The notes beneath the pieces are model-generated. The model searched no databases. It was not told the DNA's origin and worked only from the letters and a program-made list of their open reading frames with translations. Below are positions 12,510 through 20,918 of a stretch of 62,420 nucleotides of DNA, piece by piece (the stretch's first letter is position 1; every line of letters begins with the position of its first letter). Made by a program: the position numbers and the translations under genes. Origin of the DNA: Bacteroidales bacterium (GTDB lineage: Bacteria; Bacteroidota; Bacteroidia; Bacteroidales; UBA932); NCBI GenBank assembly GCA_017554335.1, contig JAFZIO010000035.1, positions 1 to 62,420 of the forward strand. Reading direction: 5' to 3'.

Positions 12510-14534
12510 ATGAGAAAAGTTATGCATTTCCTGGTTGCCGCAGCCTCGCTTCTGGCCGCGTGCAGTCCGAGGCCGGTCAAGACCGCCGGTATCAATTATG
12601 CCTTTATGGACACGACCGCGCGGGCCGGCGACGATTTCGCCCGCTACGCTACTGGCCACTGGGGAGACTTCAATCCTCAGTCGCCGGAGTATCCGATATG
12701 GGGTACGGTCTATAAGGTTATGGATGACAATTCCAAAGCCCTCGCCACCCTGATCCGGGAGATTGCCGGGCGCGACAATAAGGAAGGATCCATCGCCCGG
12801 AAGATCGGCGACCTATACAATATGAAGATGGACTCCACCCGCCTCAATGCCGAGGGCGCTGCGCCGCTCAAGGCCCTGATAGGCAAGGTGGACGCACTGC
12901 AGACCCGCGAAGAACTCCTGAACTATTTAGCCATAGAGCATAACGACCTTTTCTTCTCGATATATCTGGTGGCCGACGAAAAGGATGCGGACAACAATAT
13001 CGTATGCATTGAGCAGGACGGCCTGAGCCTCGGCAACCGGGATTATTATCTGTCCGACGATCCGCAGAAAGTCCACGCCCGGGAGCTGATGAAAGAGCAC
13101 ATGAAGAATCTCTTCATCTTGACGGGCTATCCTGAGGCGGATGCAGCCAGAAAGGTCTCCCGACTCTGGACGATCGAGGAAACCATCGCAGTGCCCTACT
13201 ATTCAAAGGAGCGCAAGCGTATCCCCGAGGATAACTACCATAAAATCAGCGTTGATTCGCTGACCGTCCTCTGCGGAGGCTTCCCATGGAAACAGTACTT
13301 CACCGACTACCGGTTCGACAAGACCGACATCGTGGACCTCTGCCAGGTCGAACCCGTCGCCAAGGGATGTGAACTGCTGATGAACCTGCCGCTGGAGGAT
13401 CTCAAGACTACCTGCGAATGGAGATTGATTAACGATTACGCCGGCTTCCTGTCCGATGATTTCACGGACGAGATTTTCGACTACGAAAGCAAGATGTACG
13501 GCACCCAGGACAAAACACCACGTTGGAAGACGGCCGAGAGTATGGTGGAGGATCTTATGCCCGACGCCATCGGCCAGCTTTATGTCGAGAAGTATTTCCC
13601 GAAAGAGGCCAAGGCCGAGATGCTCGATCTGATTGAGAATCTGCGCGCCGCCCTTGGCGAACGGATCAAGGCCCAGGAGTGGATGAGCCCCGAGACCAAG
13701 GAGACCGCGCTCGACAAACTAGCTGCCTGCAGGGTGAAGGTGGGCTATCCCGACAAGTGGGACGACCTGGGCGCTCTGGTGGTGGATCCGTTCAAATCTT
13801 TACTGGAGAACGTCCGCGAGGCCGAGAAGTTCTGTTGGGACCTCAATTATGAGAAAAAATACAACAAACCCGTGGACAAGAGCGCGTGGGATATTCCGGC
13901 CCAGATGGTCAATGCCATCTACATTCGGACGGGCAACGAGATTGTCTTCCCGGCCGGATTCCTTCAGCCGCCGCTCTTCGACCTGAATGCCGATGCGGCC
14001 GCCAACTATGGCTCCATCGGCGTGGTAATCGGCCATGAGATGACCCACGGATTCGACGATAAGGGTCGACTGTATGACAAGGCGGGCAACCTGAGCGACT
14101 GGTGGACCGAGGCCGATGCCGAGGCTTTCAGGAAGCCTTGCGATGCGATGGTCGATTATTTCAACGGTCTCTGGGTGATTCCCGGCGAGATCAAGGCCAA
14201 CGGAACCGTCTGCCTGGGAGAGAACATCGCCGACCACGGCGGGCTCAACGTCGCCTTTACCGCCTTCCAGATGTGGCAGAAGAAGCACGGCCGTCTGGAT
14301 GACGACAACGGTTTCACGCCCGAGCAGCGTTTCTTCCTGTCATATGCCAATCTCTGGGCAGGTACCATCTCGGACGAGATGCTCCGCTATATGACGATGA
14401 TAGACGACCACGCCCCAGCTCATCTTCGCGTCAACGGAGCCCTCGCCCAATGCGACTACTGGTACGACGCCTTCGGCATCCAGCCCGGAGATTCCCTGTA
14501 CGTCGCTCCCGAGGCACGTGTCAAGGTCTGGTAG
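12510..14534 (+). CDS. M13 family zinc endopeptidase, lipoprotein
   Basis: A neprilysin/PepO-type metalloendopeptidase of 674 aa that cuts oligopeptides. The zinc site is HEMTH near residue 509 (GHEMTHGFDDKG), with ENIADHGG near 570 supplying the third ligand. The upstream NAxY-like NAIYI block and the C-terminal Trp (ARVKVW) are typical. The N-terminus is a lipoprotein signal with lipobox LAAC at residues 16-19, so the enzyme is probably periplasmic or surface exposed. It stands alone, just beyond the tRNA-Asn insert, and converges with the esterase gene. Length is normal for the family. An alternative start at 12522 is possible. Confidence 0.94.
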   Translation: MRKVMHFLVAAASLLAACSPRPVKTAGINYAFMDTTARAGDDFARYATGHWGDFNPQSPEYPIWGTVYKVMDDNSKALATLIREIAGRDNKEGSIARKIGDLYNMKMDSTRLNAEGAAPLKALIGKVDALQTREELLNYLAIEHNDLFFSIYLVADEKDADNNIVCIEQDGLSLGNRDYYLSDDPQKVHARELMKEHMKNLFILTGYPEADAARKVSRLWTIEETIAVPYYSKERKRIPEDNYHKISVDSLTVLCGGFPWKQYFTDYRFDKTDIVDLCQVEPVAKGCELLMNLPLEDLKTTCEWRLINDYAGFLSDDFTDEIFDYESKMYGTQDKTPRWKTAESMVEDLMPDAIGQLYVEKYFPKEAKAEMLDLIENLRAALGERIKAQEWMSPETKETALDKLAACRVKVGYPDKWDDLGALVVDPFKSLLENVREAEKFCWDLNYEKKYNKPVDKSAWDIPAQMVNAIYIRTGNEIVFPAGFLQPPLFDLNADAAANYGSIGVVIGHEMTHGFDDKGRLYDKAGNLSDWWTEADAEAFRKPCDAMVDYFNGLWVIPGEIKANGTVCLGENIADHGGLNVAFTAFQMWQKKHGRLDDDNGFTPEQRFFLSYANLWAGTISDEMLRYMTMIDDHAPAHLRVNGALAQCDYWYDAFGIQPGDSLYVAPEARVKVW

Positions 14535-14584
14535 GAGACCCTGAGGAAGTCCCTCCACACGAAATCAACCAGGGTCGCCGGCGG

Positions 14585-15448
14585 TTACGGCAGGAAGTTG
14601 CGGGAGGCGAAAGGAAGGGCGGTGCGGAGGGCGGTGTGCCAGTATTCCCAGGTGTGGGCGCCGTTGCGGACGCGGAGTTCGCTGTGGATGCCTGCCGCCT
14701 TCATCTTCAGGTGGAGGTTCACGGAAAGGAGCATGAGGCCGTCGTCATCGCCGCAATCGAAGAACCACTGGACGCCCTTCAGCTGCTGGAGCACTTCCGG
14801 AGATGCGTTATCCATGAATTTCAAAGTCGAGTGGTCGCAGACCGACTGGCATACTATTCCGAGTTTGTCTTCAGGGTTTGTGTTCTTGGCTACGGCGTTG
14901 GGCTCATTGTCCAGCCAGGCGCTCATGGCGTAGCAGCTGGAGAACATGTCGGGGTGACGCTGGCAGTAAACGGTACTGCCGCCTCCGCCCATAGAGAGCC
15001 CCATCACAGCGCGATGCCCCTTGTCTGCTATGATTCTGTAACGGCTCTCTACCGCCGGAATGAACTCCTGGAAAAAGAAATCCTCATAACTCCAGCCGGG
15101 CATATTGAAATACCCGTTCCATTCGTTGCGGGCGTCGGCGTGGCCGGCATTCGGCATCACTATCACCATCTCACGGGCTTCGCCGGAAGTAATCAGCTCG
15201 TCCGCGACGGGCTTCATTCCGCCCCGGTTCATCCAGTCCGTATAATTACCATACAGGCCATGCAGCAGGTACACTACCGGATAGCTTTTCCCGGAATCGG
15301 CATACCCCGCCGGCAGATAAACGTTGAACTTGACTTGGGAGTCCAGAACGGCGCTCCTGAGACTATCGGTTACAATCTTTCCGGATGCAGCTCCGGCCGT
15401 GGCGGCTGTGAGCATCAAAGCCGACAATACGAATATAAGCTTCTTCAT
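14585..15448 (-). CDS. Secreted alpha/beta-hydrolase esterase
   Basis: A 287-aa serine esterase of the esterase D / feruloyl esterase-like family. It has a signal peptide (LSALMLTAATAGAA), the N-terminal VYLPAGY and PVVYLLHG blocks, an oxyanion region, the nucleophile elbow GLSMGG, and a likely catalytic His in NGAHTWEYW near the C-terminus; an Asp lies in DCGDDDG. Substrates in Bacteroidales relatives include acylated plant polysaccharides. The start at 15448 is fixed by the signal peptide; the frame upstream runs through the divergent promoter region. A weak -7 box (GAACTTTG on the minus strand) lies near 15464-15471. Confidence 0.86.
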   Translation of the reverse strand: MKKLIFVLSALMLTAATAGAASGKIVTDSLRSAVLDSQVKFNVYLPAGYADSGKSYPVVYLLHGLYGNYTDWMNRGGMKPVADELITSGEAREMVIVMPNAGHADARNEWNGYFNMPGWSYEDFFFQEFIPAVESRYRIIADKGHRAVMGLSMGGGGSTVYCQRHPDMFSSCYAMSAWLDNEPNAVAKNTNPEDKLGIVCQSVCDHSTLKFMDNASPEVLQQLKGVQWFFDCGDDDGLMLLSVNLHLKMKAAGIHSELRVRNGAHTWEYWHTALRTALPFASRNFLP

Positions 15449-15503
15449 AATTATTCGTTTCCTACAAAGTTCGCAAAAAAGAACGTATATCCAATAAAAT
15501 ACG

Positions 15504-15511
15504 TACCTTTG
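15504..15511 (+). promoter_or_regulatory. -7 box of the queuosine operon
   Basis: TACCTTTG. The predicted start of transcription is near 15517, at the first base of the leader hairpin that precedes the riboswitch. Confidence 0.55.
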
Positions 15512-15517
15512 CAGCGC

Positions 15518-15565
15518 GACGGCGAAATGTGCCGTCAAGTGTAACAGGTACCACTTAAAAAACTG
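15518..15565 (+). promoter_or_regulatory. preQ1-I riboswitch with upstream hairpin
   Basis: Positions 15537-15565 fit the preQ1 class I aptamer. Stem P1 is AAGTG (15537-15541) with CACTT (15552-15556) around a 10-nt loop. The tail is six A's then CTG (15563-15565), and this CTG can pair with CAG of the loop (15545-15547) to form the H-type pseudoknot. The loop ends TACC like the ligand-binding AACC of known aptamers. A separate hairpin GACGGC/GCCGTC (15518-15536) sits directly before it. The tail ends 3 nt before the ATG, so ligand binding would block translation initiation. The next genes are a queuosine precursor transporter and queF, which supports the call. Confidence 0.85.
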
Positions 15566-15568
15566 CAA

Positions 15569-16246
15569 ATGAAAAATAAGTATTCAACAGTGTTTCTGCT
15601 TATGGCAGTACTCTTCGTAGTCTGCCTGATAGCCTCCAATCTTTTTGCAACCAAAGTAATCTGCATCCTGGGAATCAACCTTCCCGGAGCTGTTATCATT
15701 TTCCCCATTTCCTATATCCTTAATGACTGCATCTGCGAGGTGTGGGGATTCCGCAAAACCAGACTTATAATCTGGACCGCATTCGCCATGAATCTTTTCG
15801 TGGTTCTTGTGGGCCAGTTGCTGGTGTGGATGCCTGCGGCGTCTTTCTGGGACGGCGCTCCCCATTTCGACTATATGTTCAACATGGCACCCCGCGTGCT
15901 TTTCGCCTCCCTCCTTGCTTTCCTTGTAGGCTCAACCCTCAATTCCATGGTAATGAGCAAGAAGAAGGTGGCCGACAATGGCCGTAACTTCGGGGTGCGC
16001 GCCATCCTTTCGTCGGTCGTTGGTGAGTTCGCAGACTCCATGATTTTCATGCCCATAGCCTTCTGGGGCACTCCGGTGAAGACACTTTTCTGGATGATGG
16101 TGGCTCAGGTCAGCTTCAAAGTTTGCTACGAAATTGTAGTGCTGCCTGTAACCTCCATTGTCGTTCGCAAGGTCAAGGCTTACGAGGAAGTCGACACGTT
16201 CGACAAAGGCATTTCTTACAACCCGTTTAAAATTGCAGACGTTTAA
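15569..16246 (+). CDS. yhhQ: Queuosine precursor transporter (YhhQ/VUT family)
   Basis: A 225-aa inner membrane protein with about six helices, of the DUF165/VUT family whose members import preQ0 or preQ1. Family features are ASNLFATKV in the first helix, the [15 protein letters not shown] block and the polar [11 protein letters not shown] segment near residue 150. The ATG follows the preQ1 aptamer by 3 nt, and queF starts 1 nt after its stop, so regulation and neighbours both point to queuosine precursor salvage. No queC, queD or queE lies nearby, which leaves open whether preQ0 is made or only imported. Confidence 0.92.
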   Translation: MKNKYSTVFLLMAVLFVVCLIASNLFATKVICILGINLPGAVIIFPISYILNDCICEVWGFRKTRLIIWTAFAMNLFVVLVGQLLVWMPAASFWDGAPHFDYMFNMAPRVLFASLLAFLVGSTLNSMVMSKKKVADNGRNFGVRAILSSVVGEFADSMIFMPIAFWGTPVKTLFWMMVAQVSFKVCYEIVVLPVTSIVVRKVKAYEEVDTFDKGISYNPFKIADV

Positions 16247-16247
16247 T

Positions 16248-16706
16248 ATGAATACACGTAAAGAAGAAGGCCTGAAGGCCCTGGGACGCGAGACACAGTA
16301 CAATAAGGATTATACTCCTGAAGTACTGGAAGCATTCGAGAACAAGCACCCCGACAATGATTACTGGGTGCGTTTCAACTGCCCGGAATTCACCGCCGTG
16401 TGCCCTATTACCGGGCAGCCCGACTTTGCGGAGATAAGAATAAGCTACATTCCCGGTAAGCGCATGGTAGAAAGCAAGAGCCTGAAACTCTACCTGTTCA
16501 GCTTCCGCAACCACGGAGCCTTCCACGAAGATTGCGTAAACATTATAATGAAGGACCTCATCACCCTGATGGAGCCCAAATACATCGAGGTGACAGGCTT
16601 CTTCCTGCCCCGTGGCGGAATAAGCATCCACCCTTACGCAAACTGGGGCCGCCCCGGCACCAAGTATCAGCTACTGGCAGATAAAAGACTGGCAGAACAC
16701 GAATAA
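16248..16706 (+). CDS. queF: NADPH-dependent preQ0 reductase
   Basis: A 152-aa cytosolic enzyme that reduces the nitrile of preQ0 to the amine of preQ1. It has the short unimodular QueF form: [14 protein letters not shown], the catalytic Cys in [16 protein letters not shown], the family ESKSLKLY motif, and FHEDCVN. The start at 16248 is 1 nt after the transporter stop. The longer frame to 16158 lies inside that gene and is rejected. If the transporter brings in preQ0, this is the only step needed before insertion into tRNA by Tgt. Confidence 0.96.
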   Translation: MNTRKEEGLKALGRETQYNKDYTPEVLEAFENKHPDNDYWVRFNCPEFTAVCPITGQPDFAEIRISYIPGKRMVESKSLKLYLFSFRNHGAFHEDCVNIIMKDLITLMEPKYIEVTGFFLPRGGISIHPYANWGRPGTKYQLLADKRLAEHE

Positions 16707-16707
16707 T

Positions 16708-17346
16708 ATGAAAAAGCTCATCATCCCCCTTCTCAAGAGTCTGGGCACCAACGACCTGGACACGGCCCTCGAACTCGAAGGAACCCGTTTTTCCGTTGAC
16801 CAGTGCAACTGGCCGGAAGAGTTCCCCTACTCACCTTTCTGCAACGGACGCATAGCACGTACGGAAGACTACATTGTCGTCGACTTCCGCGTAAGCGGCC
16901 TTGACCTTAAGGTTCAGTATCTGGAAGACGGAGGATGCTCCTGGGAAGACAGCTGCTGCGAGATTTTCCTGCAGGTCCCCGGCAAAGACGAGTACTGCAA
17001 TTTCGAGGTGAACGCCGCCGGTTTCATGACCGCAGCGCGCGGCACGGGCCGTGGCGACCGCGTTTCGCTCAGCCCCGAGGAGTTCTCCACCATAGTCCGT
17101 ATGGCCGACATAAAAGGCCCTCAGGATTATGCCGGAGGCGTATGGTCATGGAGGGTTATCCTGATGATTCCCTTCGCGCTGCTCGGACTTGACCCGGAAA
17201 ACCTTCCGGCGGCTCTCCGCGGCAATATCTACAAGTGCGGCGACAAAACTGCGCATCCGCACTTCCTGAGCTGGAACCCCGTAGGAACCCCCAGCCCCGA
17301 CTTCCACCGTCCCGAATACTTCGGAGAACTCATCATATCTGAATGA
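16708..17346 (+). CDS. CBM9-like carbohydrate-binding protein
   Basis: A 212-aa protein with no evident signal peptide. The pattern of WEDSCCEIFLQVPGKDEYCNFEVNA, followed by a WSWRVILMIPFALLGL block and NIYKCGDKTAHPHFLSWNP, is that of the CBM9-like beta-sandwich domain found alone in many Bacteroidota proteins. It starts 1 nt after the queF stop and overlaps the NamZ homologue as ATGA, so it belongs to the same transcript. Apparent lack of export is odd for a carbohydrate-binding protein, and the function is unknown. A sugar ligand derived from peptidoglycan would fit the next gene but is inference. Confidence 0.72.
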   Translation: MKKLIIPLLKSLGTNDLDTALELEGTRFSVDQCNWPEEFPYSPFCNGRIARTEDYIVVDFRVSGLDLKVQYLEDGGCSWEDSCCEIFLQVPGKDEYCNFEVNAAGFMTAARGTGRGDRVSLSPEEFSTIVRMADIKGPQDYAGGVWSWRVILMIPFALLGLDPENLPAALRGNIYKCGDKTAHPHFLSWNPVGTPSPDFHRPEYFGELIISE

Positions 17347-18617
17347 AACGCCTTGCGTCCCTCCTGCTTCTGGCGTCCGTCTGGATGTCGGCCTCCTGCT
17401 CGTCCCGCGTGATCCTGGGAGACGAGCGCTTCGATGTCTATCTGCCGATGCTGGAAGGTAAACGGGTGGCAATCTACAGCAACCCCAGCGGCATAGTGGG
17501 CGACAAAGTCGAAGGCTGGTGCCTGAAGGGCGGCGAAGAAGTCACCGAGGCCACTGCAGGCATACCTTTCGGCCAGCCGTCAGACCCCTCCAGCCCGGTG
17601 GTCTACGGGCCGCACCTGCTGGACGTACTGCTGGAGAAAGGCGTGAACGTCAGCGCCATCTTCTCTCCGGAGCATGGCTTCAGAGGCACTGCCGACGCCG
17701 GCGAACTGGTGTCGTCGGAGGTGGATGCCAAAACCGGCGTGCCCATCCTGTCGCTCTACAGCAAGCATTCCATGATGCCGGACGAGGCTGACATGGACAA
17801 GTTCGACCTGCTGCTGGTGGACATACAGGACGTGGGACTGCGCTACTACACCTACTACGTCACGCTTCAGCACCTGATGGATGCCTGTGCCGTCTATGGC
17901 AAGCAGGTGGTTATCCTGGACCGTCCCAACCCCAACGGATTCTACGTCGACGGTCCCATCCTGGACATGAAGTACAAGTCCGGAATCGGCTCCCTGCCCA
18001 TCGCTATGGTACACGGCATGACTTTGGGCGAGCTGGCTCTGATGATGAACGGGGAGGGCTGGCTGAAGGACGGGCTAAAGTGCGACCTCAGCGTGGTGCC
18101 TTGCCTGAATTACGACCACAGCATGCACTGCACCCTTATACTGCCCCCGTCCCCGAACCTGAAGGACATGAGGTCTGTTTATCTTTACAGCTCCACCTGC
18201 TTTTTCGAGGGCACGGAGGTGACCGCCGGACGCGGAACCCAGTTCCCGTTTGAGGTTTACGGCCACCCTGCGATGGAAGACCGCGGTTTCTCCTTCACCC
18301 CGCACAGCATCCCGGGAGCGAAGAAGCCCCGCTATATGGACAGGGAGTGCTTCGGAGTCGACCTCCGGAACAAGCCTCTGGCAGAAATCTGGGCGGAGCA
18401 CATCAATCTGGAGTACCTGAAAGACGCCCTGGCACACATGCCTGCCGACAGCGCCTTCTTCATGAAGAACAATCACTTCGAGCTCCAGGTTGGCGTTCCT
18501 TACGTGCGCGAAATGATACTCGCACGCCGCCCCGTGGAAGATATCCGTTCAATGTGGCAGGATGACGTTGCCCGCTTCCGCGAACAGCGACGGCCTTATC
18601 TACTTTACGAAGAGTAA
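17343..18617 (+). CDS. Second NamZ-like exo-N-acetylmuramidase (DUF1343)
   Basis: A 424-aa lipoprotein (SVWMSASCSS gives the lipobox) of the same DUF1343/GH171 family as the protein at 5010-6263. Shared blocks are RVAIYSNPSGI, FSPEHGFRG, DIQDVGLRYYT and LDRPNPNG, but the two are clearly divergent, so this is an old paralogue and not a recent copy. The start overlaps the CBM9-like gene by 4 nt (ATGA). In bacteria with several NamZ proteins the paralogues may differ in substrate length or peptide content. It ends 6 nt from the convergent CDF transporter gene. Placement in a preQ1-controlled operon is unexpected. Confidence 0.85.
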   Translation: MKRLASLLLLASVWMSASCSSRVILGDERFDVYLPMLEGKRVAIYSNPSGIVGDKVEGWCLKGGEEVTEATAGIPFGQPSDPSSPVVYGPHLLDVLLEKGVNVSAIFSPEHGFRGTADAGELVSSEVDAKTGVPILSLYSKHSMMPDEADMDKFDLLLVDIQDVGLRYYTYYVTLQHLMDACAVYGKQVVILDRPNPNGFYVDGPILDMKYKSGIGSLPIAMVHGMTLGELALMMNGEGWLKDGLKCDLSVVPCLNYDHSMHCTLILPPSPNLKDMRSVYLYSSTCFFEGTEVTAGRGTQFPFEVYGHPAMEDRGFSFTPHSIPGAKKPRYMDRECFGVDLRNKPLAEIWAEHINLEYLKDALAHMPADSAFFMKNNHFELQVGVPYVREMILARRPVEDIRSMWQDDVARFREQRRPYLLYEE

Positions 18618-18623
18618 CGATTG

Positions 18624-19526
18624 TCAGGAGTCCTTCTGGGCGTTCTTGATCGGCTCCATGTGGATTGTGACGAAAGTCCCGGGGCCGAAACGTCCCCTCA
18701 ACCGGTCCTCTATAACGCTGACTTTGTCGTGAGCCTCGCTTAATGACATATTTCCGTCCATGCGCACATGGACCTCTATCGCCGTCTCCTTGCCGATGCG
18801 GCGGGTCCTGAGGTTGTGCGGCTCTATCACTCCGGGGCAGGAGCAGATGATAAAGTATATTTCGTCCTCCAGATCGCTTGAGAGAGAGCTGTCGGTCAGC
18901 TCCTGTATGCTGGTCTTAGCGAGGTCTACGGATACTTTAATAAGCATCGCGCCCACGATTATGGAGGCCATGGGGTCCAGAACGGCCCAGCGTTCGCCGA
19001 ACAGGATGGCGCATCCGATGCCTATGGCGGCGGCCACCGACGACAGGGCGTCGCTGCGGTGATGCCAGGCATTGGCCACAAGGGCCTGCGACTCCAGCCT
19101 GCGGCCTGCGCGGGCGGTATACTGATACAGGAGTTCCTTGACAACTATAGAAACAAGGGCGGCCCACAGAGCCAGCATGCCGGGAACATGCAAGGTTTCG
19201 CCGGAAGCCCAATGAACCACCTGGACGACACCGCTTACAATGATGCTCAATGCTGCGGCAGCAAGCGCGAGGCCAATGAACAGGGTAGCAAGCGTCTCGA
19301 ACTTGCCGTGCCCGTAGTCGTGCCCCTCGTCCTGCGGCTTGCCGCTGATTCGGACGAAAACCAGGACTATGATGTCCGTGAGCAGATCCGACAGAGAGTG
19401 CACGGCATCCGCCAGCATCGCGGCACTGCCGGCCACGAATCCGGCCACGAACTTGAACGCCGTAAGCAAAAGGTTGCCGGCGCCGCCCCAGAGGGTCACT
19501 TTGAATATTTCCTTGGTCCTGGGCAT
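18624..19526 (-). CDS. Cation diffusion facilitator transporter
   Basis: A 300-aa inner membrane exporter of divalent metal ions (Zn, Fe, Mn or Co). Six helices are visible. The metal-site motifs are ADAVHSLSDLLTD in helix 2 (HxxxD) and HHRSDALSS in helix 5 (HxxxD), which suggests zinc-type coordination. A cytosolic C-terminal domain of about 90 residues (EVHVRMDGNMSLSEAHDKV) completes the normal architecture. The DYGHGKFE loop is typical. Start at 19526; the longer frame would overlap the thioesterase gene. It is the last of three minus-strand genes. Confidence 0.93.
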   Translation of the reverse strand: MPRTKEIFKVTLWGGAGNLLLTAFKFVAGFVAGSAAMLADAVHSLSDLLTDIIVLVFVRISGKPQDEGHDYGHGKFETLATLFIGLALAAAALSIIVSGVVQVVHWASGETLHVPGMLALWAALVSIVVKELLYQYTARAGRRLESQALVANAWHHRSDALSSVAAAIGIGCAILFGERWAVLDPMASIIVGAMLIKVSVDLAKTSIQELTDSSLSSDLEDEIYFIICSCPGVIEPHNLRTRRIGKETAIEVHVRMDGNMSLSEAHDKVSVIEDRLRGRFGPGTFVTIHMEPIKNAQKDS

Positions 19527-19533
19527 AGGAATA

Positions 19534-19947
19534 TCAGTCTTGAAGCGTCGCCACCATGGCGGCGTGCAGCTCGGGGAAGCGGTCTGCGAATACCACAGGA
19601 CGGCCTCCGTCGAGGAAGCAGTGGGTGCTGGATGCTGTGCAGACAAGTTTGCCGTCCACCTTCATGGTATAGGAGAAGCTGAGCTTCAGTTCCGTCATCT
19701 CAGCTATCTTCACCTCTATCTCTATATGGTCCTTGAAAGTGGTGGTGCGCTTATAATTCAGGCTGATGGCGACCACCGGCGACACTATGCCTTCCGCCTC
19801 CATGCGCTCGTACCCATAGCCCAGCTGGTCCATCCACCAAATGCGCGCCTCTTCCATGAAGCGCACATAATTGGAATGGTGTGTAACGCCCATGCGGTCG
19901 CACTCATAATACTTGACCTCATGGACGTAGGGTTGTACTTTCGCCAT
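19534..19947 (-). CDS. Acyl-CoA thioesterase, YbgC/FadM-like
   Basis: A 137-aa hotdog-fold 4HBT thioesterase that hydrolyses acyl-CoA or acyl-ACP thioesters. The active-site region YYECDRMGVTHHSNYVRF carries the conserved Asp (ECDRMG) and the H-x-x-Y motif of the YbgC group. Its ATG overlaps the stop of the upstream lipoprotein gene by one base (TAATG), and it ends 7 nt before the CDF transporter start, so all three are one operon. Substrate chain length cannot be told. Confidence 0.9.
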   Translation of the reverse strand: MAKVQPYVHEVKYYECDRMGVTHHSNYVRFMEEARIWWMDQLGYGYERMEAEGIVSPVVAISLNYKRTTTFKDHIEIEVKIAEMTELKLSFSYTMKVDGKLVCTASSTHCFLDGGRPVVFADRFPELHAAMVATLQD

Positions 19948-20861
19948 TATTTCTTAAACTTCAGCTGTTCCGAGCAAGCCTTGCCGTTTGCATCCACCAC
20001 CTTCACGGTGAACACGTTGGTGGAAGCGGAAAGGTCGGGAATGAGATTGTAGATAAATGCAAAGTCCAAAGCCAACTCGGTCTTTCCGGAAACCACCTTG
20101 GCGGAAGGGAACTTGAAGGCTTCCTCGGCCTTGGGATCGTTGATGATATCGATGACCATAACGGAACCGGTGGTCCTGTTGGTCACATACTTGGCGAGCT
20201 CGGCGGCAGCACCGTACTCAAGCGTGACGGTAAGCCCCGCAACCTTGCCGGGTGCATTAATACGTACCTTGGACGGGCCTGTCTTTGAAGGTGAATAGTT
20301 GTTAAGATCCACAACAGCAAAGCTGTCGTTGTCTGACCAGCTGATGGTAGGAGGAACGGTATAATGGAACTTGGCCACCTTGGAGACGCTCTTTCCGGCC
20401 TGGTCCGTAAGCTTTATATCTATAGAGAAATTGGTATTGTTCGGCACATTCTGACCTTCCAGAAGGGCGTTCAGTATGGCTTCAAGGTCAATAACGGTCA
20501 TGGTTTTTCCACGCAGGCCGCTTCCGGCCGCGATGGATAGTCCGGAAAGGAATGAGGCCACGCCGGCATCGTCAACGATGTCAAAGACGGGGAGCTTGTT
20601 GCCGGAGCTCTTGTTTGCGCCTATGCTGATTTTAGGATTTGCAAGCAATACAAAATCACCGATGCCCAGGGTAAGGGTTATGGCCTCAATCTTTGCCGGA
20701 GCATTGAGGGAGACGGTCGCATCATTACCTGTACCCATCTCAAACTGGGAGAAACCGGGGTTGGCGGGCCATGTGATAGTGGGTGCTTCCTGATCGGTAT
20801 TCTTTTCGCAGGCTACCAGCAGCACTGCGGCAAGCGCAAAGAAAAACAGACGTTTCATCAT
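19947..20861 (-). CDS. Lipoprotein with two tandem repeats, unknown
   Basis: A 304-aa lipoprotein (LLVACEKN is the lipobox) of unrecognised family. It consists of two similar units of about 135 residues, each opening TI(T/S)W and followed by NAPAK(I/V) or NAPGKV and a VTLxxG stretch (around 32-165 and 170-304), so it likely has two Ig-like or beta-sandwich domains on the cell surface or in the periplasm. It starts an operon with the thioesterase and CDF genes. A second ATG 3 bases later is equally good. A -7 box (TACTTTTG) lies 24 bases upstream. Confidence 0.75.
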   Translation of the reverse strand: MMKRLFFFALAAVLLVACEKNTDQEAPTITWPANPGFSQFEMGTGNDATVSLNAPAKIEAITLTLGIGDFVLLANPKISIGANKSSGNKLPVFDIVDDAGVASFLSGLSIAAGSGLRGKTMTVIDLEAILNALLEGQNVPNNTNFSIDIKLTDQAGKSVSKVAKFHYTVPPTISWSDNDSFAVVDLNNYSPSKTGPSKVRINAPGKVAGLTVTLEYGAAAELAKYVTNRTTGSVMVIDIINDPKAEEAFKFPSAKVVSGKTELALDFAFIYNLIPDLSASTNVFTVKVVDANGKACSEQLKFKK

Positions 20862-20884
20862 TCTAAACTTCTTTAATAAGTTTC

Positions 20885-20892
20885 CAAAAGTA
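20885..20892 (-). promoter_or_regulatory. -7 box of the repeat-lipoprotein operon
   Basis: TACTTTTG on the minus strand, an exact TAnnTTTG match, 24 bases before the ATG at 20861. Confidence 0.5.
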
Positions 20893-20918
20893 ATGCATTT
20901 TTTGCACAAGCGCAAAAA

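Noticed and set aside
14537-14576. Hairpin between M13 peptidase and esterase as a terminator
   Set aside because: GACCCTG and CAGGGTC pair over a 26-base loop but no T tract follows on either strand.
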